In this document: piece after piece, positions 29,467-38,668 of the stretch
How positions within the stretch are numbered: the first letter of the stretch is position 1
How the letters are laid out: each line of letters starts with the position of its first letter
Virus record (IMG/VR): IMGVR_UViG_3300043568_000537
Span: 1 to 54,463 of that record
Direction: 5' to 3' (one strand)
DNA length: 54,463 bases
From: a virus
Translations under genes and position numbers: made by a program
Notes under the pieces: generated by a model
What the model was told of the DNA's origin: nothing
Databases searched by the model: none
Seen by the model: only the letters and a program-made list of their open reading frames with translations

Positions 29467-31481
29467 AGCAGACATATAATATATACGGAATAGATTACGA
29501 GTGTCCAGATACACCATCTGTGATAGATGGTTCTCAATTCGCGAACTGCGAACAGTATTTTAGGAGGACTGAAGTTCCTGTATCATTTGAAGACTTGGAG
29601 TTTGACGAAGATGGGAATGCTGTGTATGACGATAATCATATTGACTTTATTACCAAAGAGGTTGATAAGATAAAGAACGGATACTGGTTTATGAATGACG
29701 GTGAACCTACGTACATAAATGGACTTCACTACTTCTACCTAAACTATTGGACTCTTGAGAATGGGGACATGCCTGACTATAGAGATGTAGATAGAAGGTA
29801 TTTCTATTTCCAGGAGTATTGTGAAAATGATACGCAATGCTACGGGATTATACGAATAAAAAAACGTAGGGAAGGTGCTACATCTCAAGCTACGTGCTAT
29901 TTAGTTTGGAAGGCTATAACACAAAAGAAATCATTCTGCGGCATCATATCAAAGACTGGTAAGGATGCTTCTGATGCTTTCATATATATGGTGATGAATG
30001 GGTATAGGAATCTACCTGTATTCCTAAAGCCGAGAGTAGAGGATGAGGATACGAAGACAGAGCTTGTATTCAGGAAAAGAAAGGATAAGAGGAAAGCTAA
30101 GGTTAGAGATAAGGGACAAATCTATGATAGCGATATCGGTCTTGAGTCAAAGATTAACTTTAAGAACACAGCTCTTAACTCATACGACTCCGGAAGGGTA
30201 AGTGCACTACTTATGGATGAGGCAGGTAAGTGGCCGAAAGAAGTAGCTGTAAACCAATACTGGCCTATCGTTAAAAAGACACTTACTAGGGGTGCTATCA
30301 AGGTTGGATTCTGCCTTATACCATCAACAGCAAATGATGCAAAGAGTGGTGGTGAGCCATACAAGATGTTGTTTGAGCAGTCTAATCAATTTAAAGACCC
30401 TAGTACTGCAACAGGACTATACAGATATTTCTGCCCAGCATATGACGGATACGAGGGTTTTATAGATAGGCATGGAAAGTCAATAATAGACGAGCCGACA
30501 GAAGAGCAAGCAAATTATATAAAGAAGAGATACGGATTAAAGATTGTATCCGGAGCAAAAGACTATCTGCTAAAGCAAAGACAACTGCTGTCTGATGATA
30601 AGAAGGCTCTTTCCGAAGAGATAAGGATGAACCCATTTGACGAGAATGAGGCGTTCATGATTGACCAAAGGAAATGCTACTTTAATGCAGAAAAGATATA
30701 CAATCAGATTGACTTCCTGAAAGAAGAAAGGATTCCAATTAGGAAGGTTCGTTTGATATGGAAGGATGATAAAACTGTAGATTGGGTTGATGATAAGGAT
30801 GGTCCTTGGAAGGTTTACAAGTTTCCTCCAAACGGGGAGTCTAACAAATCGCTAGAATCGGATGGGATAAAAATACCGGCAAATACGCATAAATACGTAT
30901 CAGGTATTGACCCGTTTAAATCATCAATTATTTCCGGCAAGGGATCAATGGGTGCTTGCCTTGTATTTGAGAGGTTGGACATGAGTGACCCAAGTAATAC
31001 CTGTATGCCAATAGCTGAGTACATAGACAGGCCTAGGCTGAAGTCAATGTTCCATGACGAGATGTTGAAGGCTTCGATATATTGGGGATACAAAGCGTGT
31101 TACGAGAATGACGTAGGAGATGACTTTGTTGACTATTTCAGTAATAAAGGTTTCAAAGGATATCTGATGAAAACGCCTGAGTCTGCCATAGACAAGAACC
31201 GAAAAAGGAATGTATCAAAGTTTGGGGTTACTTCCGGTGATGCATTCGCATTGGCTAGGCAGTTGGATACCTGCATAACCTATATAGAGAACCATTGTGA
31301 GAAGATAGTCTTTAGCGAACTGTTGGAGGAACTTCTTCAGTATGACCATGAGCACAGGACTATTTACGATAGAAGTGTGGCATTTATGATTAGTTTGCTT
31401 TCTGGCGTATCTTTAGAAAGCAAGAGGATTGAGAAGGCATCTAGCTCTATTCCTATCAGGACGTTTAAACTAACAACATAA
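29463..31481 (+). CDS. Large terminase subunit
   Basis: A 672-residue packaging motor. The Walker A-type loop KRREGATS is at residues 134-141, Walker B LLMDEAG at 249-255 with catalytic Glu253, and a coupling motif lies near 285 (IPSTAN). The C-terminal nuclease carries Asp in VSGIDPFK near 483, ENDVGDDF near 548 and GDAFALARQLD near 595. It cuts concatemers and pumps DNA into the head. The start is taken as TTG 29463, overlapping the previous stop, because no ATG lies near and the N-terminal domain would otherwise be lost. Length and motif order fit terminases of Bacteroidota phages. Confidence 0.9.
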   Translation: MKQTYNIYGIDYECPDTPSVIDGSQFANCEQYFRRTEVPVSFEDLEFDEDGNAVYDDNHIDFITKEVDKIKNGYWFMNDGEPTYINGLHYFYLNYWTLENGDMPDYRDVDRRYFYFQEYCENDTQCYGIIRIKKRREGATSQATCYLVWKAITQKKSFCGIISKTGKDASDAFIYMVMNGYRNLPVFLKPRVEDEDTKTELVFRKRKDKRKAKVRDKGQIYDSDIGLESKINFKNTALNSYDSGRVSALLMDEAGKWPKEVAVNQYWPIVKKTLTRGAIKVGFCLIPSTANDAKSGGEPYKMLFEQSNQFKDPSTATGLYRYFCPAYDGYEGFIDRHGKSIIDEPTEEQANYIKKRYGLKIVSGAKDYLLKQRQLLSDDKKALSEEIRMNPFDENEAFMIDQRKCYFNAEKIYNQIDFLKEERIPIRKVRLIWKDDKTVDWVDDKDGPWKVYKFPPNGESNKSLESDGIKIPANTHKYVSGIDPFKSSIISGKGSMGACLVFERLDMSDPSNTCMPIAEYIDRPRLKSMFHDEMLKASIYWGYKACYENDVGDDFVDYFSNKGFKGYLMKTPESAIDKNRKRNVSKFGVTSGDAFALARQLDTCITYIENHCEKIVFSELLEELLQYDHEHRTIYDRSVAFMISLLSGVSLESKRIEKASSSIPIRTFKLTT

Positions 31482-31485
31482 TTTG

Positions 31486-31493
31486 TACTTTTG
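31486..31493 (+). promoter_or_regulatory. -7 box TACTTTTG before the portal gene
   Basis: A TAnnTTTG match in the 21-nt gap between terminase and portal genes. ATG is 9 nt downstream. TTTA lies 18 nt upstream as a weak -33 candidate. Confidence 0.5.
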
Positions 31494-31502
31494 CTTTAGA
31501 TT

Positions 31503-33821
31503 ATGGCAAATACTAACAAGGAAATATTGAATTTCCACCTCGGAACAATTAAGTCCAAAAGGGATGAGAAGGAAGGATTGAAAATATCCAAGTACCTTGA
31601 AAGGGCTTTTAATAGTGGATACTTTAGCAAGCGAAACAAGAAATTCGACAAGAATAGGAAGTTTGCTAGAGGCAGACAGCCTATGGCTGAGTTTCTAGAT
31701 TTGCTTAATGTAGACGGTAAAGAGGCATTTGTAAACCTTGACATGAAGGCTCCTGCCATTGCCCCAAAGTTCATACAGGTTATGATTGGTGGATTTATGA
31801 AGAGGGAGGAGAAAGTTAGGGTTTCTGCCATAGACCCAATATCTACAGATAAGAAGAAGTACGAAAGAGAAGAGGCTGAGTTTAGGATGAACTTTGGCGA
31901 TGAGATAAAGGGTATTGAAGAGCAGGCTGGATTAAAGCTTATCCCAGATAATGCCTATACTCCAGAAGATTATGAAGAATTGGATTTGTTCTTTGGCGGA
32001 CAGTATCAGCTTCCGGAAGAGATTATGTTTGAAAAGGGCATAACTGCTGTATTAGATACTAGTGGATGGGATGTGATAAAGAGGAAGCTGTTGGAGGATA
32101 TGATTGAGGTAGGCTTGGCTTGTACAAAAGTAACTTCATCTAGAGACGGAAAGATTACAGTAAGAAGGGTAATACCTGAAAACTTAATCTATTCATATTC
32201 TGATTACGATGACTTTAGGGATATGTCTTTTATTGGTGAAGTTATCTCAATGAAGATATCTGATCTTAGGGAGATGTATCCTAATATTGATGAAGAGAAG
32301 TTTTTTAAGATTTCACAGAAGTCAAAGAACTATACGTCATCTGTAAAGTGGGAAGAAAAGTTTAGGTATAATATCGACAGGCCTTATGATGATTTTACTG
32401 TTGACGTTTTAGACTTTGAGATTAGGACTGTTGATTCTATGATATACCAAGCCAGGATTAATAAGTTTGGTAATCTTATTGTAGAGAAGAAAGATAAAGA
32501 ACCTCAGAAGGTAGGTGACAATAAAGAGATTATTAGGAAGACCATGAAGGTAAATTATCATGGTGTATATGTGATGAACTCTGATATTATGTTGGAGTGG
32601 GGAGTTGCTAAGAACATGATTAAGCCGTCTATAGCAAAAGAGCTATCTGACGTATTCTTTAGCTACAGCCTGTACATGCACGAGAATCTTGACCTTGAGA
32701 ACATGGCTATCCCTGAAAGGATGGAAACATCTATTAGGCAGATGACTCTTGCTCACCTAAAGATTCAACAGCTTGTAGCCAAGTTGAGGCCTTCTGGTTT
32801 GATTATAGATATTGATGCCCTTTCTGATATTAGTCTTGGTCAAGGAAAGAATGTTACTCCAATGGAGATACAGCAGATATACGACCAAACTGGTAATATA
32901 TATTATAGAAGAAAAACTGAGGATGGTGATAATGTAAATGGAGTACCTATTTCAGAAGCACCAAATAGCGGAAGCATTGGACAGATACAGGAATTGATTA
33001 CCGTATACAACCACTACCTTACTAGACTTAGGGATGAGATTGGTGTAAATGAATATCGTGAAGGAGCTTCTGTTAATCCTAAGTTGGGACTTGGAGTTCA
33101 GCGTTCACAAGTAGAAGCATCTAATAACGCAACCGACTTTATTTATGATGGATATCTTAATCTATATAAGCAGACATCATTTAAGTCAGCTTTGTTATTA
33201 TACGATTCTGTACTTTATGGAGGTAGGCAATACAGGGATTACATATCTGATAAAGAAGTTAAGGATAAGCAATTTGATGTAATCGTTGAGGTTATGCCAG
33301 ATGAGGCAGAAAAGCAGTTCTTGAACAGTATGATTCAAACAGCAATATCTGCAAATGCTATTGATTTTGAAGATGCATTTAAGGTAAAGAACATAAAGAA
33401 CTATAAGCTTGCCGAGATGTATCTGTCTAAGGCTAAGAGAAAGAAGATGAGGGATGATATGCAGAAGGCGCAACAGAACTCTGAAATGAATGCTCAGTCT
33501 CAACAGCAGTCAATTATGGCTAAGGCACAAGCTGATGCACAGACTCAGCAGGTTGAAGCTCAATCCAAGATAGCTATTACAGACGCTGAATCTAAAATGA
33601 AAAGCGACCTGTCTAGGCAAGAGTTTATTCAGTTGGCACTTATGAAGTCATTTGAATTGGATAGGGAATTGCCCGATGAGATTCAGAGCATAGTAGACCA
33701 ATACTTCCAAGAAAAGGAAGAACAAAAGCAAATGGCTATGCAGCAACAGCAGGAGCAAATGATGCAGCAAATGCAGCAACAAGAAGCTCAAGAAGGATCA
33801 GAAGGTCAGGAAATGCAATAA
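31503..33821 (+). CDS. Portal protein
   Basis: A 772-residue protein directly after the large terminase, the size of portals in crAss-like and related short-tailed phages. The N-terminal part (ISKYLERAFNSGYFSKRNKKF), central beta regions (VRRVIPENLIYSYSDYDDF near residues 220-238) and a long helical stem near 490-560 (QELITVYNHYLTRLRDEIG...GVQRSQVEASNNATDF) match portal architecture. The last 110 residues are Gln/Met-rich coiled coil, typical of the crown or barrel. It forms the dodecameric ring for DNA passage. Confidence 0.85.
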   Translation: MANTNKEILNFHLGTIKSKRDEKEGLKISKYLERAFNSGYFSKRNKKFDKNRKFARGRQPMAEFLDLLNVDGKEAFVNLDMKAPAIAPKFIQVMIGGFMKREEKVRVSAIDPISTDKKKYEREEAEFRMNFGDEIKGIEEQAGLKLIPDNAYTPEDYEELDLFFGGQYQLPEEIMFEKGITAVLDTSGWDVIKRKLLEDMIEVGLACTKVTSSRDGKITVRRVIPENLIYSYSDYDDFRDMSFIGEVISMKISDLREMYPNIDEEKFFKISQKSKNYTSSVKWEEKFRYNIDRPYDDFTVDVLDFEIRTVDSMIYQARINKFGNLIVEKKDKEPQKVGDNKEIIRKTMKVNYHGVYVMNSDIMLEWGVAKNMIKPSIAKELSDVFFSYSLYMHENLDLENMAIPERMETSIRQMTLAHLKIQQLVAKLRPSGLIIDIDALSDISLGQGKNVTPMEIQQIYDQTGNIYYRRKTEDGDNVNGVPISEAPNSGSIGQIQELITVYNHYLTRLRDEIGVNEYREGASVNPKLGLGVQRSQVEASNNATDFIYDGYLNLYKQTSFKSALLLYDSVLYGGRQYRDYISDKEVKDKQFDVIVEVMPDEAEKQFLNSMIQTAISANAIDFEDAFKVKNIKNYKLAEMYLSKAKRKKMRDDMQKAQQNSEMNAQSQQQSIMAKAQADAQTQQVEAQSKIAITDAESKMKSDLSRQEFIQLALMKSFELDRELPDEIQSIVDQYFQEKEEQKQMAMQQQQEQMMQQMQQQEAQEGSEGQEMQ

Positions 33822-33825
33822 TGCA

Positions 33826-33833
33826 TATATTTG
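33826..33833 (+). promoter_or_regulatory. -7 box TATATTTG before the scaffold and capsid genes
   Basis: Exact copy of the recurring octamer, 4 nt after the portal stop and 17 nt before ATG 33851. It would drive the scaffold-like and capsid genes as one transcript, ended at 36324. Confidence 0.6.
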
Positions 33834-33850
33834 TATAAAATAAACCAACC

Positions 33851-34945
33851 ATGTCAGAAGCACAATTCAATCCATTTGACACATCGTCATACTCAAATAC
33901 TCCGGTGGAAGTTCCACAGGAGGTTGTTGTAGAAGATGTTCAACCAGAAGCACAAGAAAGCCAAGAGGTACAATCTACAGTTAGTTCAGATACTGCAGTA
34001 GAACTTCCTCAAGAAAGCCAAACAAATGTACAATCTCAAAGCGAGCCTGTACAGTTTGAGTGGCCAAATGAAGTAGCAAAAGATATTTACGACAAGCTTG
34101 TAAATGGTAACATATCAGAATTAGCTGATATGATTTATGAGCAAAAAGTTCTTTCAAGTTTGGATACAATGAGCGAATCGGATGTTCTAAAGCTTAAAAT
34201 GGCTTATGAATATCCGGACTTAACACCTCAAGAAATAGAGGAAGAGTTTAGTAGCAGGTTTGGCATTGATGATGATGCTGATACCACCATGATGACCGAT
34301 GATGAAATTGCTGCTCACAATAAGAGAATTGACAAGCAAATGAAGTCTATGTCAAGGGAGATGAAGAAAGAGGTTAGAGAGGCTAGAGGATACCTTGAAG
34401 GATTAAAGCAAGATATTTCGTTTCCAGATATATTAAGTCAAGTTCAGAGTACACAGTCACAGGTATCACCTGACGATGTATTGAACAATTACTTCGCACA
34501 GCAAGAACAAGAGCAGAATCAAGTTTATGCAGAAGCCAGACAGGCTTATGTAAGTAGCTTAGATAATGGTCTAAAATCCTTTGATGGGTTCAGTGTCAAT
34601 TACAAGGACGAGGATGTCCAGTTTGACGGAAAGTATAACCTTACTCCGGAAGAAAAGGTTAATCTTTCTAGCACCCTAAAAGAATTTGATTTAGAAGAGT
34701 TTTATGGTAATCGTTATTTCAAGGAAGGAAGATACGATTCAAAACAACTCGCAGAAGATGTTTATTTCTTGCAGAACAGAGACAAGGTGGTTAACTCGCT
34801 TGTGACACAGGCTGTGTCTAAAGCAAAGTCTGACCTACTTAAATCTATGAAGAATATTGATTTCAATGATTCGCCAAGGGTTGCTGCGTCTTCAAACTCA
34901 AATGATGACTATAGTGCGATGGTATCGAAATTGTATAGTTTATAA
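33851..34945 (+). CDS. Scaffold-like protein
   Basis: A 364-residue acidic protein between portal and capsid genes. The first 75 residues are disordered, rich in Gln, Glu, Val and Ser (PQEVVVEDVQPEAQESQ). Helices rich in Glu, Lys and Asp follow, and the last 60 residues (VVNSLVTQAVSKAKSDLLKSMKN) are basic and could bind the capsid. This position, charge and layout are typical of capsid scaffolding proteins that shape the procapsid and leave or are cut. No protease is evident nearby other than the zincin at 24583. Confidence 0.7.
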   Translation: MSEAQFNPFDTSSYSNTPVEVPQEVVVEDVQPEAQESQEVQSTVSSDTAVELPQESQTNVQSQSEPVQFEWPNEVAKDIYDKLVNGNISELADMIYEQKVLSSLDTMSESDVLKLKMAYEYPDLTPQEIEEEFSSRFGIDDDADTTMMTDDEIAAHNKRIDKQMKSMSREMKKEVREARGYLEGLKQDISFPDILSQVQSTQSQVSPDDVLNNYFAQQEQEQNQVYAEARQAYVSSLDNGLKSFDGFSVNYKDEDVQFDGKYNLTPEEKVNLSSTLKEFDLEEFYGNRYFKEGRYDSKQLAEDVYFLQNRDKVVNSLVTQAVSKAKSDLLKSMKNIDFNDSPRVAASSNSNDDYSAMVSKLYSL

Positions 34946-34967
34946 TAACAAATTAAAATAAATCAAA

Positions 34968-36305
34968 ATGCCAGTATTACAACCCGGTAATGTGATGCAA
35001 ACAGGTGTTACAAGGTCATTTATGTCTGACCTTTCCATCCTGAAGCCACAGTATTACCCACAATTTATTGACAAGTATGGTTCTCAGAACTATGCTCAAC
35101 TTTTGGAAGCTCTAGGAATGAAAGCTACCGTTCCTTCTAGGGAATTTTTTCACTTTGAATCTCGTGGTAAACTTCATTCAGCTGTACAGCTTGATGGTGG
35201 TGCTATCGCAGATGTTGCTGCAGGTGCAGAGGTTACTCTTGCTATCTCTAGTGCATTTGTTACAGGTGGCAGAAGCCCTCTCCGTGTAGGCGAAGTTGTT
35301 GAAAACGCTGCAACTGGAGTTCAGTACAAAATCACTGTTGTGACTTCTGCTACTGCATTCAAGATGAAGCCTTTGGATTCTACAATTGATCCAAACACAG
35401 ACCTTGGTGCTACCTCTACTGCTCACCTGTTGTTCCGTGGTATCACTGAAGCTGGTGAAGCTTCTACTAAGCTTAATACCCTTACAGGATTGACTGAAAG
35501 GAAGACTTTCTACACAACTGAAATTCGTGAAGACTTCACCATTAGCGATCGTGCTAAGATTGAAGAACTTTACTTCGAAGTTAATGGACAGTCTTATTAC
35601 ACCTACAAAGGACTTGATGAAGCTGTACGCAGGTTCATGAACAATAAGGAGTTCAAGCTTATGTTTGGTAAGCCTTCAACTGATGCTCAAATTGGTAGTA
35701 CTGGTACTACAGGTTTGGTTCCTCAAATTGAGGCTAACGGACAGACTTACAACTGGAATGCTGGTGCTAGTGGATTCACTATCGCTGACTTCCATTCTAT
35801 TGCTCGTCTTGCCGACTTCAATGGTGGTGCTCAAGAATATCATTTCTTGATGGATAGCTATCTCCGTAGTGTTGTTGACGATGCATTGTTTACCAACTAT
35901 AACAATGGAGCAATCCTTTGGGGTTCTGTTGGTGGTGCATCTGAGGTTGCAGTTAAGTATGGCTTTGATTCATTGAAAATCGATGGTATCACCTTCCACT
36001 TGAAGAAGTACCTTCCTTTCAATGCTGAAGCTGTTTACGGTGTTGCTCCTTCTACAGAGTACTACAAGAATAGCGGTATCCTCATCCCAATGAAGGATGG
36101 TCGTGATGCACAAACTGGTGACAAAGTTCCTTCTCTCCGCATTGTTTACAATGAGGTTGAGCCAGGAAAAGAAGTTAAAGTTTGGGAAACTGGTGCTTTG
36201 GCTAAGGTTCCAACTAACGATAAAATGGAACTCAATGTACACCACATGGCGTACTGCGGTATCCAGGTATTTGCCGCTAACCAATATATCTCTGTTAAAT
36301 CCTAA
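34968..36305 (+). CDS. Major capsid protein
   Basis: A 445-residue protein after the scaffold gene. The N-terminal arm (residues 1-60), a beta-rich insertion (about 75-150), an RKTFYTTEIREDFTISDR segment near 180 and a C-terminal domain ending in VHHMAYCGIQVFAANQYISVKS fit the HK97-like fold of short-tailed Bacteroidota phages. Ten of its fifteen arginine codons are CGT or CGC, while the flanking genes use mainly AGA and AGG. This marks it as a very highly expressed gene tuned to abundant host tRNAs. It is followed by a strong terminator. Confidence 0.85.
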   Translation: MPVLQPGNVMQTGVTRSFMSDLSILKPQYYPQFIDKYGSQNYAQLLEALGMKATVPSREFFHFESRGKLHSAVQLDGGAIADVAAGAEVTLAISSAFVTGGRSPLRVGEVVENAATGVQYKITVVTSATAFKMKPLDSTIDPNTDLGATSTAHLLFRGITEAGEASTKLNTLTGLTERKTFYTTEIREDFTISDRAKIEELYFEVNGQSYYTYKGLDEAVRRFMNNKEFKLMFGKPSTDAQIGSTGTTGLVPQIEANGQTYNWNAGASGFTIADFHSIARLADFNGGAQEYHFLMDSYLRSVVDDALFTNYNNGAILWGSVGGASEVAVKYGFDSLKIDGITFHLKKYLPFNAEAVYGVAPSTEYYKNSGILIPMKDGRDAQTGDKVPSLRIVYNEVEPGKEVKVWETGALAKVPTNDKMELNVHHMAYCGIQVFAANQYISVKS

Positions 36306-36323
36306 TTTAGATATAGCGAAATT

Positions 36324-36356
36324 GAGACCCCTCCTAGTGAGGGGTTTCTTTTTTTA
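36324..36356 (+). terminator. Intrinsic terminator after the capsid gene
   Basis: The stem GAGACCCCTC/GAGGGGTTTC (10 bp, one G-T) with the 5-nt loop CTAGT is followed by TTTTTTTAT. It ends the scaffold-capsid transcript. Confidence 0.9.
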
Positions 36357-36358
36357 TG

Positions 36359-36366
36359 TATATTTG
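36359..36366 (+). promoter_or_regulatory. -7 box TATATTTG directly after the capsid terminator
   Basis: The octamer begins 3 nt after the terminator U-tract and is 21 nt before ATG 36388, so a new transcript starts for gene 36388. Confidence 0.6.
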
Positions 36367-36387
36367 TCTTAATCAAAATCTTAAACC

Positions 36388-37296
36388 ATGGCTAAAAGCA
36401 CGAAAAAAACAATTGACGAAAATGGCAATCTCGTAGACGCAGTGTCACAACAAGAAGAGAATGCACTCGTATCAGACATTGTAATAGAATTACCAAAGAA
36501 GAAGAAAGAACCAAAAGAGTACGTATTCCAACTAACAGCTAAGTTTTACTCAAATAGCGTATACAGTCAGTACCCAGAGAATTATCTCCTGAAGAATTCA
36601 GACATTATATACGATGAGGAAACCGGAACAGAAAGGAATATCCGATATCTTGAGGGCGTTAGTACCATTTGGGAAGAGGAGCAAAATCATCTTTCTGAAT
36701 CAAAAAAGAACCAAAGACCGGACATTAGGTTTGTAAAAGGATTTCTTAGGGTTCCATCAAATAAACCATCATTGGTAGAATTCCTTACAAAAAGCAATAT
36801 GTTTGATAGGAAGTCAAACAGAATGGCTGGGTCTAGGGCAATCTATACAATGCTTGACTTTGAGGCACAAGAAGAAAAGGAGATTGTAAAAACAGAAAGG
36901 AGAATGGAAGCAATGAAGATTGCGATGGATGCTCCTGACGAGATTATGATACCACATGCCAAATACCTTGGAGTTAAGTTTGTTAACTCTTATGGTGTTG
37001 AAAGGTCGACTAGGGCTATTAAAATGGACTATATTGGAGTTGCTGACAAGAACGCAGAGACGTTCATTAAGACTTACAATAACCCATTGGTAAAGGTTCA
37101 GTACTTGGTCTCAAAGGCTATTCAGACTAATATCATAGATATCAGCTCTATTAAGGGTCAAGCATCTTGGGGAGATACAAAGAAGTTTATTGCACAAATC
37201 CCTGACAGCAAGGATGCTTTAACTTTTCTGTCTGAGTACAGTTTGACCGAAAAAGGAAAGGATTTCTACACCCAGCTCAAAACATTGGGTGAGTAA
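36388..37296 (+). CDS. Structural-region protein of unknown function, 302 aa
   Basis: A single-gene unit between two terminator-promoter pairs, next to the major capsid gene. The first 45 residues are charged and flexible (KKKKEPKEY). Residues 50-130 are beta-rich with VSTIWEEEQ and IRFVKGFLRVPSNKPSLVEFL. A helical hinge (EIVKTERRMEAMKIAMDAPDE) and an alpha/beta C-terminal domain follow. Isolation of its transcript suggests a dose different from its neighbours, fitting a head decoration or completion protein. No family was recognised. Confidence 0.65.
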   Translation: MAKSTKKTIDENGNLVDAVSQQEENALVSDIVIELPKKKKEPKEYVFQLTAKFYSNSVYSQYPENYLLKNSDIIYDEETGTERNIRYLEGVSTIWEEEQNHLSESKKNQRPDIRFVKGFLRVPSNKPSLVEFLTKSNMFDRKSNRMAGSRAIYTMLDFEAQEEKEIVKTERRMEAMKIAMDAPDEIMIPHAKYLGVKFVNSYGVERSTRAIKMDYIGVADKNAETFIKTYNNPLVKVQYLVSKAIQTNIIDISSIKGQASWGDTKKFIAQIPDSKDALTFLSEYSLTEKGKDFYTQLKTLGE

Positions 37297-37329
37297 CATA
37301 GCTTCGTGTTAATTATGGTTTGATTGGTT

Positions 37330-37363
37330 CTCCCGGTAGGTCTCTACTGGGAGATTTTGTTTT
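37330..37363 (+). terminator. Intrinsic terminator
   Basis: A 10-bp stem CTCCCGGTAG/CTACTGGGAG (one G-T pair) with a 4-nt loop, followed by ATTTTGTTTT. The U-tract runs directly into the next promoter box. Confidence 0.85.
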
Positions 37364-37370
37364 ATATTTG
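37363..37370 (+). promoter_or_regulatory. -7 box TATATTTG fused to a terminator tail
   Basis: The exact octamer sits at the end of the terminator U-tract. Its last base is 5 nt before ATG 37375, so the RNA would be leaderless or nearly so. Confidence 0.6.
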
Positions 37371-37374
37371 CATT

Positions 37375-38043
37375 ATGAATATTAATGAGGTATACAAGCT
37401 AGTATCCTATTTGGTAGATAAGTACCAAGGTACATACCTATCGCCTGAAGACTTTAACATGGTCATAAACATGGCACAGAATCAGTACTTGGGATTTATA
37501 ACAGACGACACAGGAAGTCCAAGTAGTAATCCAAAGAATCCTGTAGGCATGTCAACATCTGCTGTTATAGCGGATATGCTGTCTCCATTCCTTACAGAGA
37601 CTACACTAACAATAACATCTCAACTTGCTGCAAAGCCTAATGACCTATATAAGACAGTAGCAATTAGGACAACAGACGACAACTACGCTGCTAGAGTCGT
37701 TGCCGAAGATAGGATTGCTTCGTATATAGGAAATCCTATAGATGCCCCTACTGTTACTGAGCCAATATACTACGAGCTTGGTTCTAACTTTAAATTCTAT
37801 CCTTCAACTATAGCTACAGCTAAACTTACGTACCTTAAAACACCTCAAGTATTAAAGTGGGCATATACAGGTGCATTGATATATGATCCTGCATTAAGTG
37901 TACCCGCATCAAACGCTAATTTAGAGTGGGGGGACACTGATACGTATGAGATTATATATAGGGCAATTGGAATTATAGGTATAAATTTGAAGGACGGTGA
38001 TTTAATGAGGGCTTCTCAAACTATTAAAAATAACGGGCTATGA
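37375..38043 (+). CDS. Head-tail connector (ring) protein candidate 1
   Basis: I start at ATG 37375 (MNINEVYKLV). The frame back to 37324 lies within the terminator. The 222-residue protein has helices at the start (LVSYLVDKYQGTYLSPEDFNMVINMAQNQYL, about residues 7-37), then beta strands with YELGSNFKFYPSTIATAKLTYLKTP. This helix-then-beta layout and place after the capsid resemble crAss-like ring proteins or other adaptor proteins that join portal and tail. It is the first of three such genes, with 4-nt and 2-nt spacing. Confidence 0.6.
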   Translation: MNINEVYKLVSYLVDKYQGTYLSPEDFNMVINMAQNQYLGFITDDTGSPSSNPKNPVGMSTSAVIADMLSPFLTETTLTITSQLAAKPNDLYKTVAIRTTDDNYAARVVAEDRIASYIGNPIDAPTVTEPIYYELGSNFKFYPSTIATAKLTYLKTPQVLKWAYTGALIYDPALSVPASNANLEWGDTDTYEIIYRAIGIIGINLKDGDLMRASQTIKNNGL

Positions 38044-38666
38044 CAAGGAGAGTACTCATAGAGCAAATTAGAAGGCTGTATTATGGTGGAGTTCCGGGTG
38101 ATGATGCCAACCTTACCGAAAATGAGGTAAACTTATATATCAACCAGGCTATTGCTTATGTAGCTAAAGTAAACTACACAGATGCTATAAAGCTAGATGG
38201 AGTTGAAACAGTTAGTGATGCATTTTATGCTACATTTAAGAATCTTGCACTTACGTTAGATTCAGATACAGGATATTGGTACGCTTCGCTACCTCATCCA
38301 CCACTTGGATTATCTAGGGGTTATGGTATATCTTCGGTTACATTTCCTGTAAGCACAGGATTAGCTAAAGCTCCAGTTGCTATTTCTCCAAGAGAGATAG
38401 ACCTTATAGACAACTTGAAGAAGCCTCCAAGTAAAATATTTTTTTGGGCAGAGGGTGGAAGGCTATATTTTAAGAGCCCTTACTATAATCTTAATGGTAA
38501 GACACCAATCGTAAGAATGGTTAGCGCAGAGAGCTCAGACCTTACAGCTGAGGTTAATGTTCCCGGAGAGCATATATCAGAAATGATTAACTGGATATTA
38601 AACCAGCTGAAGGTTAGGAAGGGAATGCCTGAGGATACAACTAATGACGGACTCGATAAAGCATAA
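38040..38666 (+). CDS. Head-tail connector (ring) protein candidate 2
   Basis: A 208-residue protein with an N-terminal helical pair (RRVLIEQIRRLYYGG, NEVNLYINQAIAYVAK), a beta core (YGISSVTFPVS, KIFFWAEGGRLYFKSP) and a C-terminal helix (EMINWILNQLKVRKGMPED). The architecture parallels its two neighbours, so all three probably stack as rings below the portal. The gene begins 4 nt inside the previous one. Assignment is by layout, not by a known motif. Confidence 0.6.
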   Translation: MTRRVLIEQIRRLYYGGVPGDDANLTENEVNLYINQAIAYVAKVNYTDAIKLDGVETVSDAFYATFKNLALTLDSDTGYWYASLPHPPLGLSRGYGISSVTFPVSTGLAKAPVAISPREIDLIDNLKKPPSKIFFWAEGGRLYFKSPYYNLNGKTPIVRMVSAESSDLTAEVNVPGEHISEMINWILNQLKVRKGMPEDTTNDGLDKA

Positions 38667-38668
38667 TT

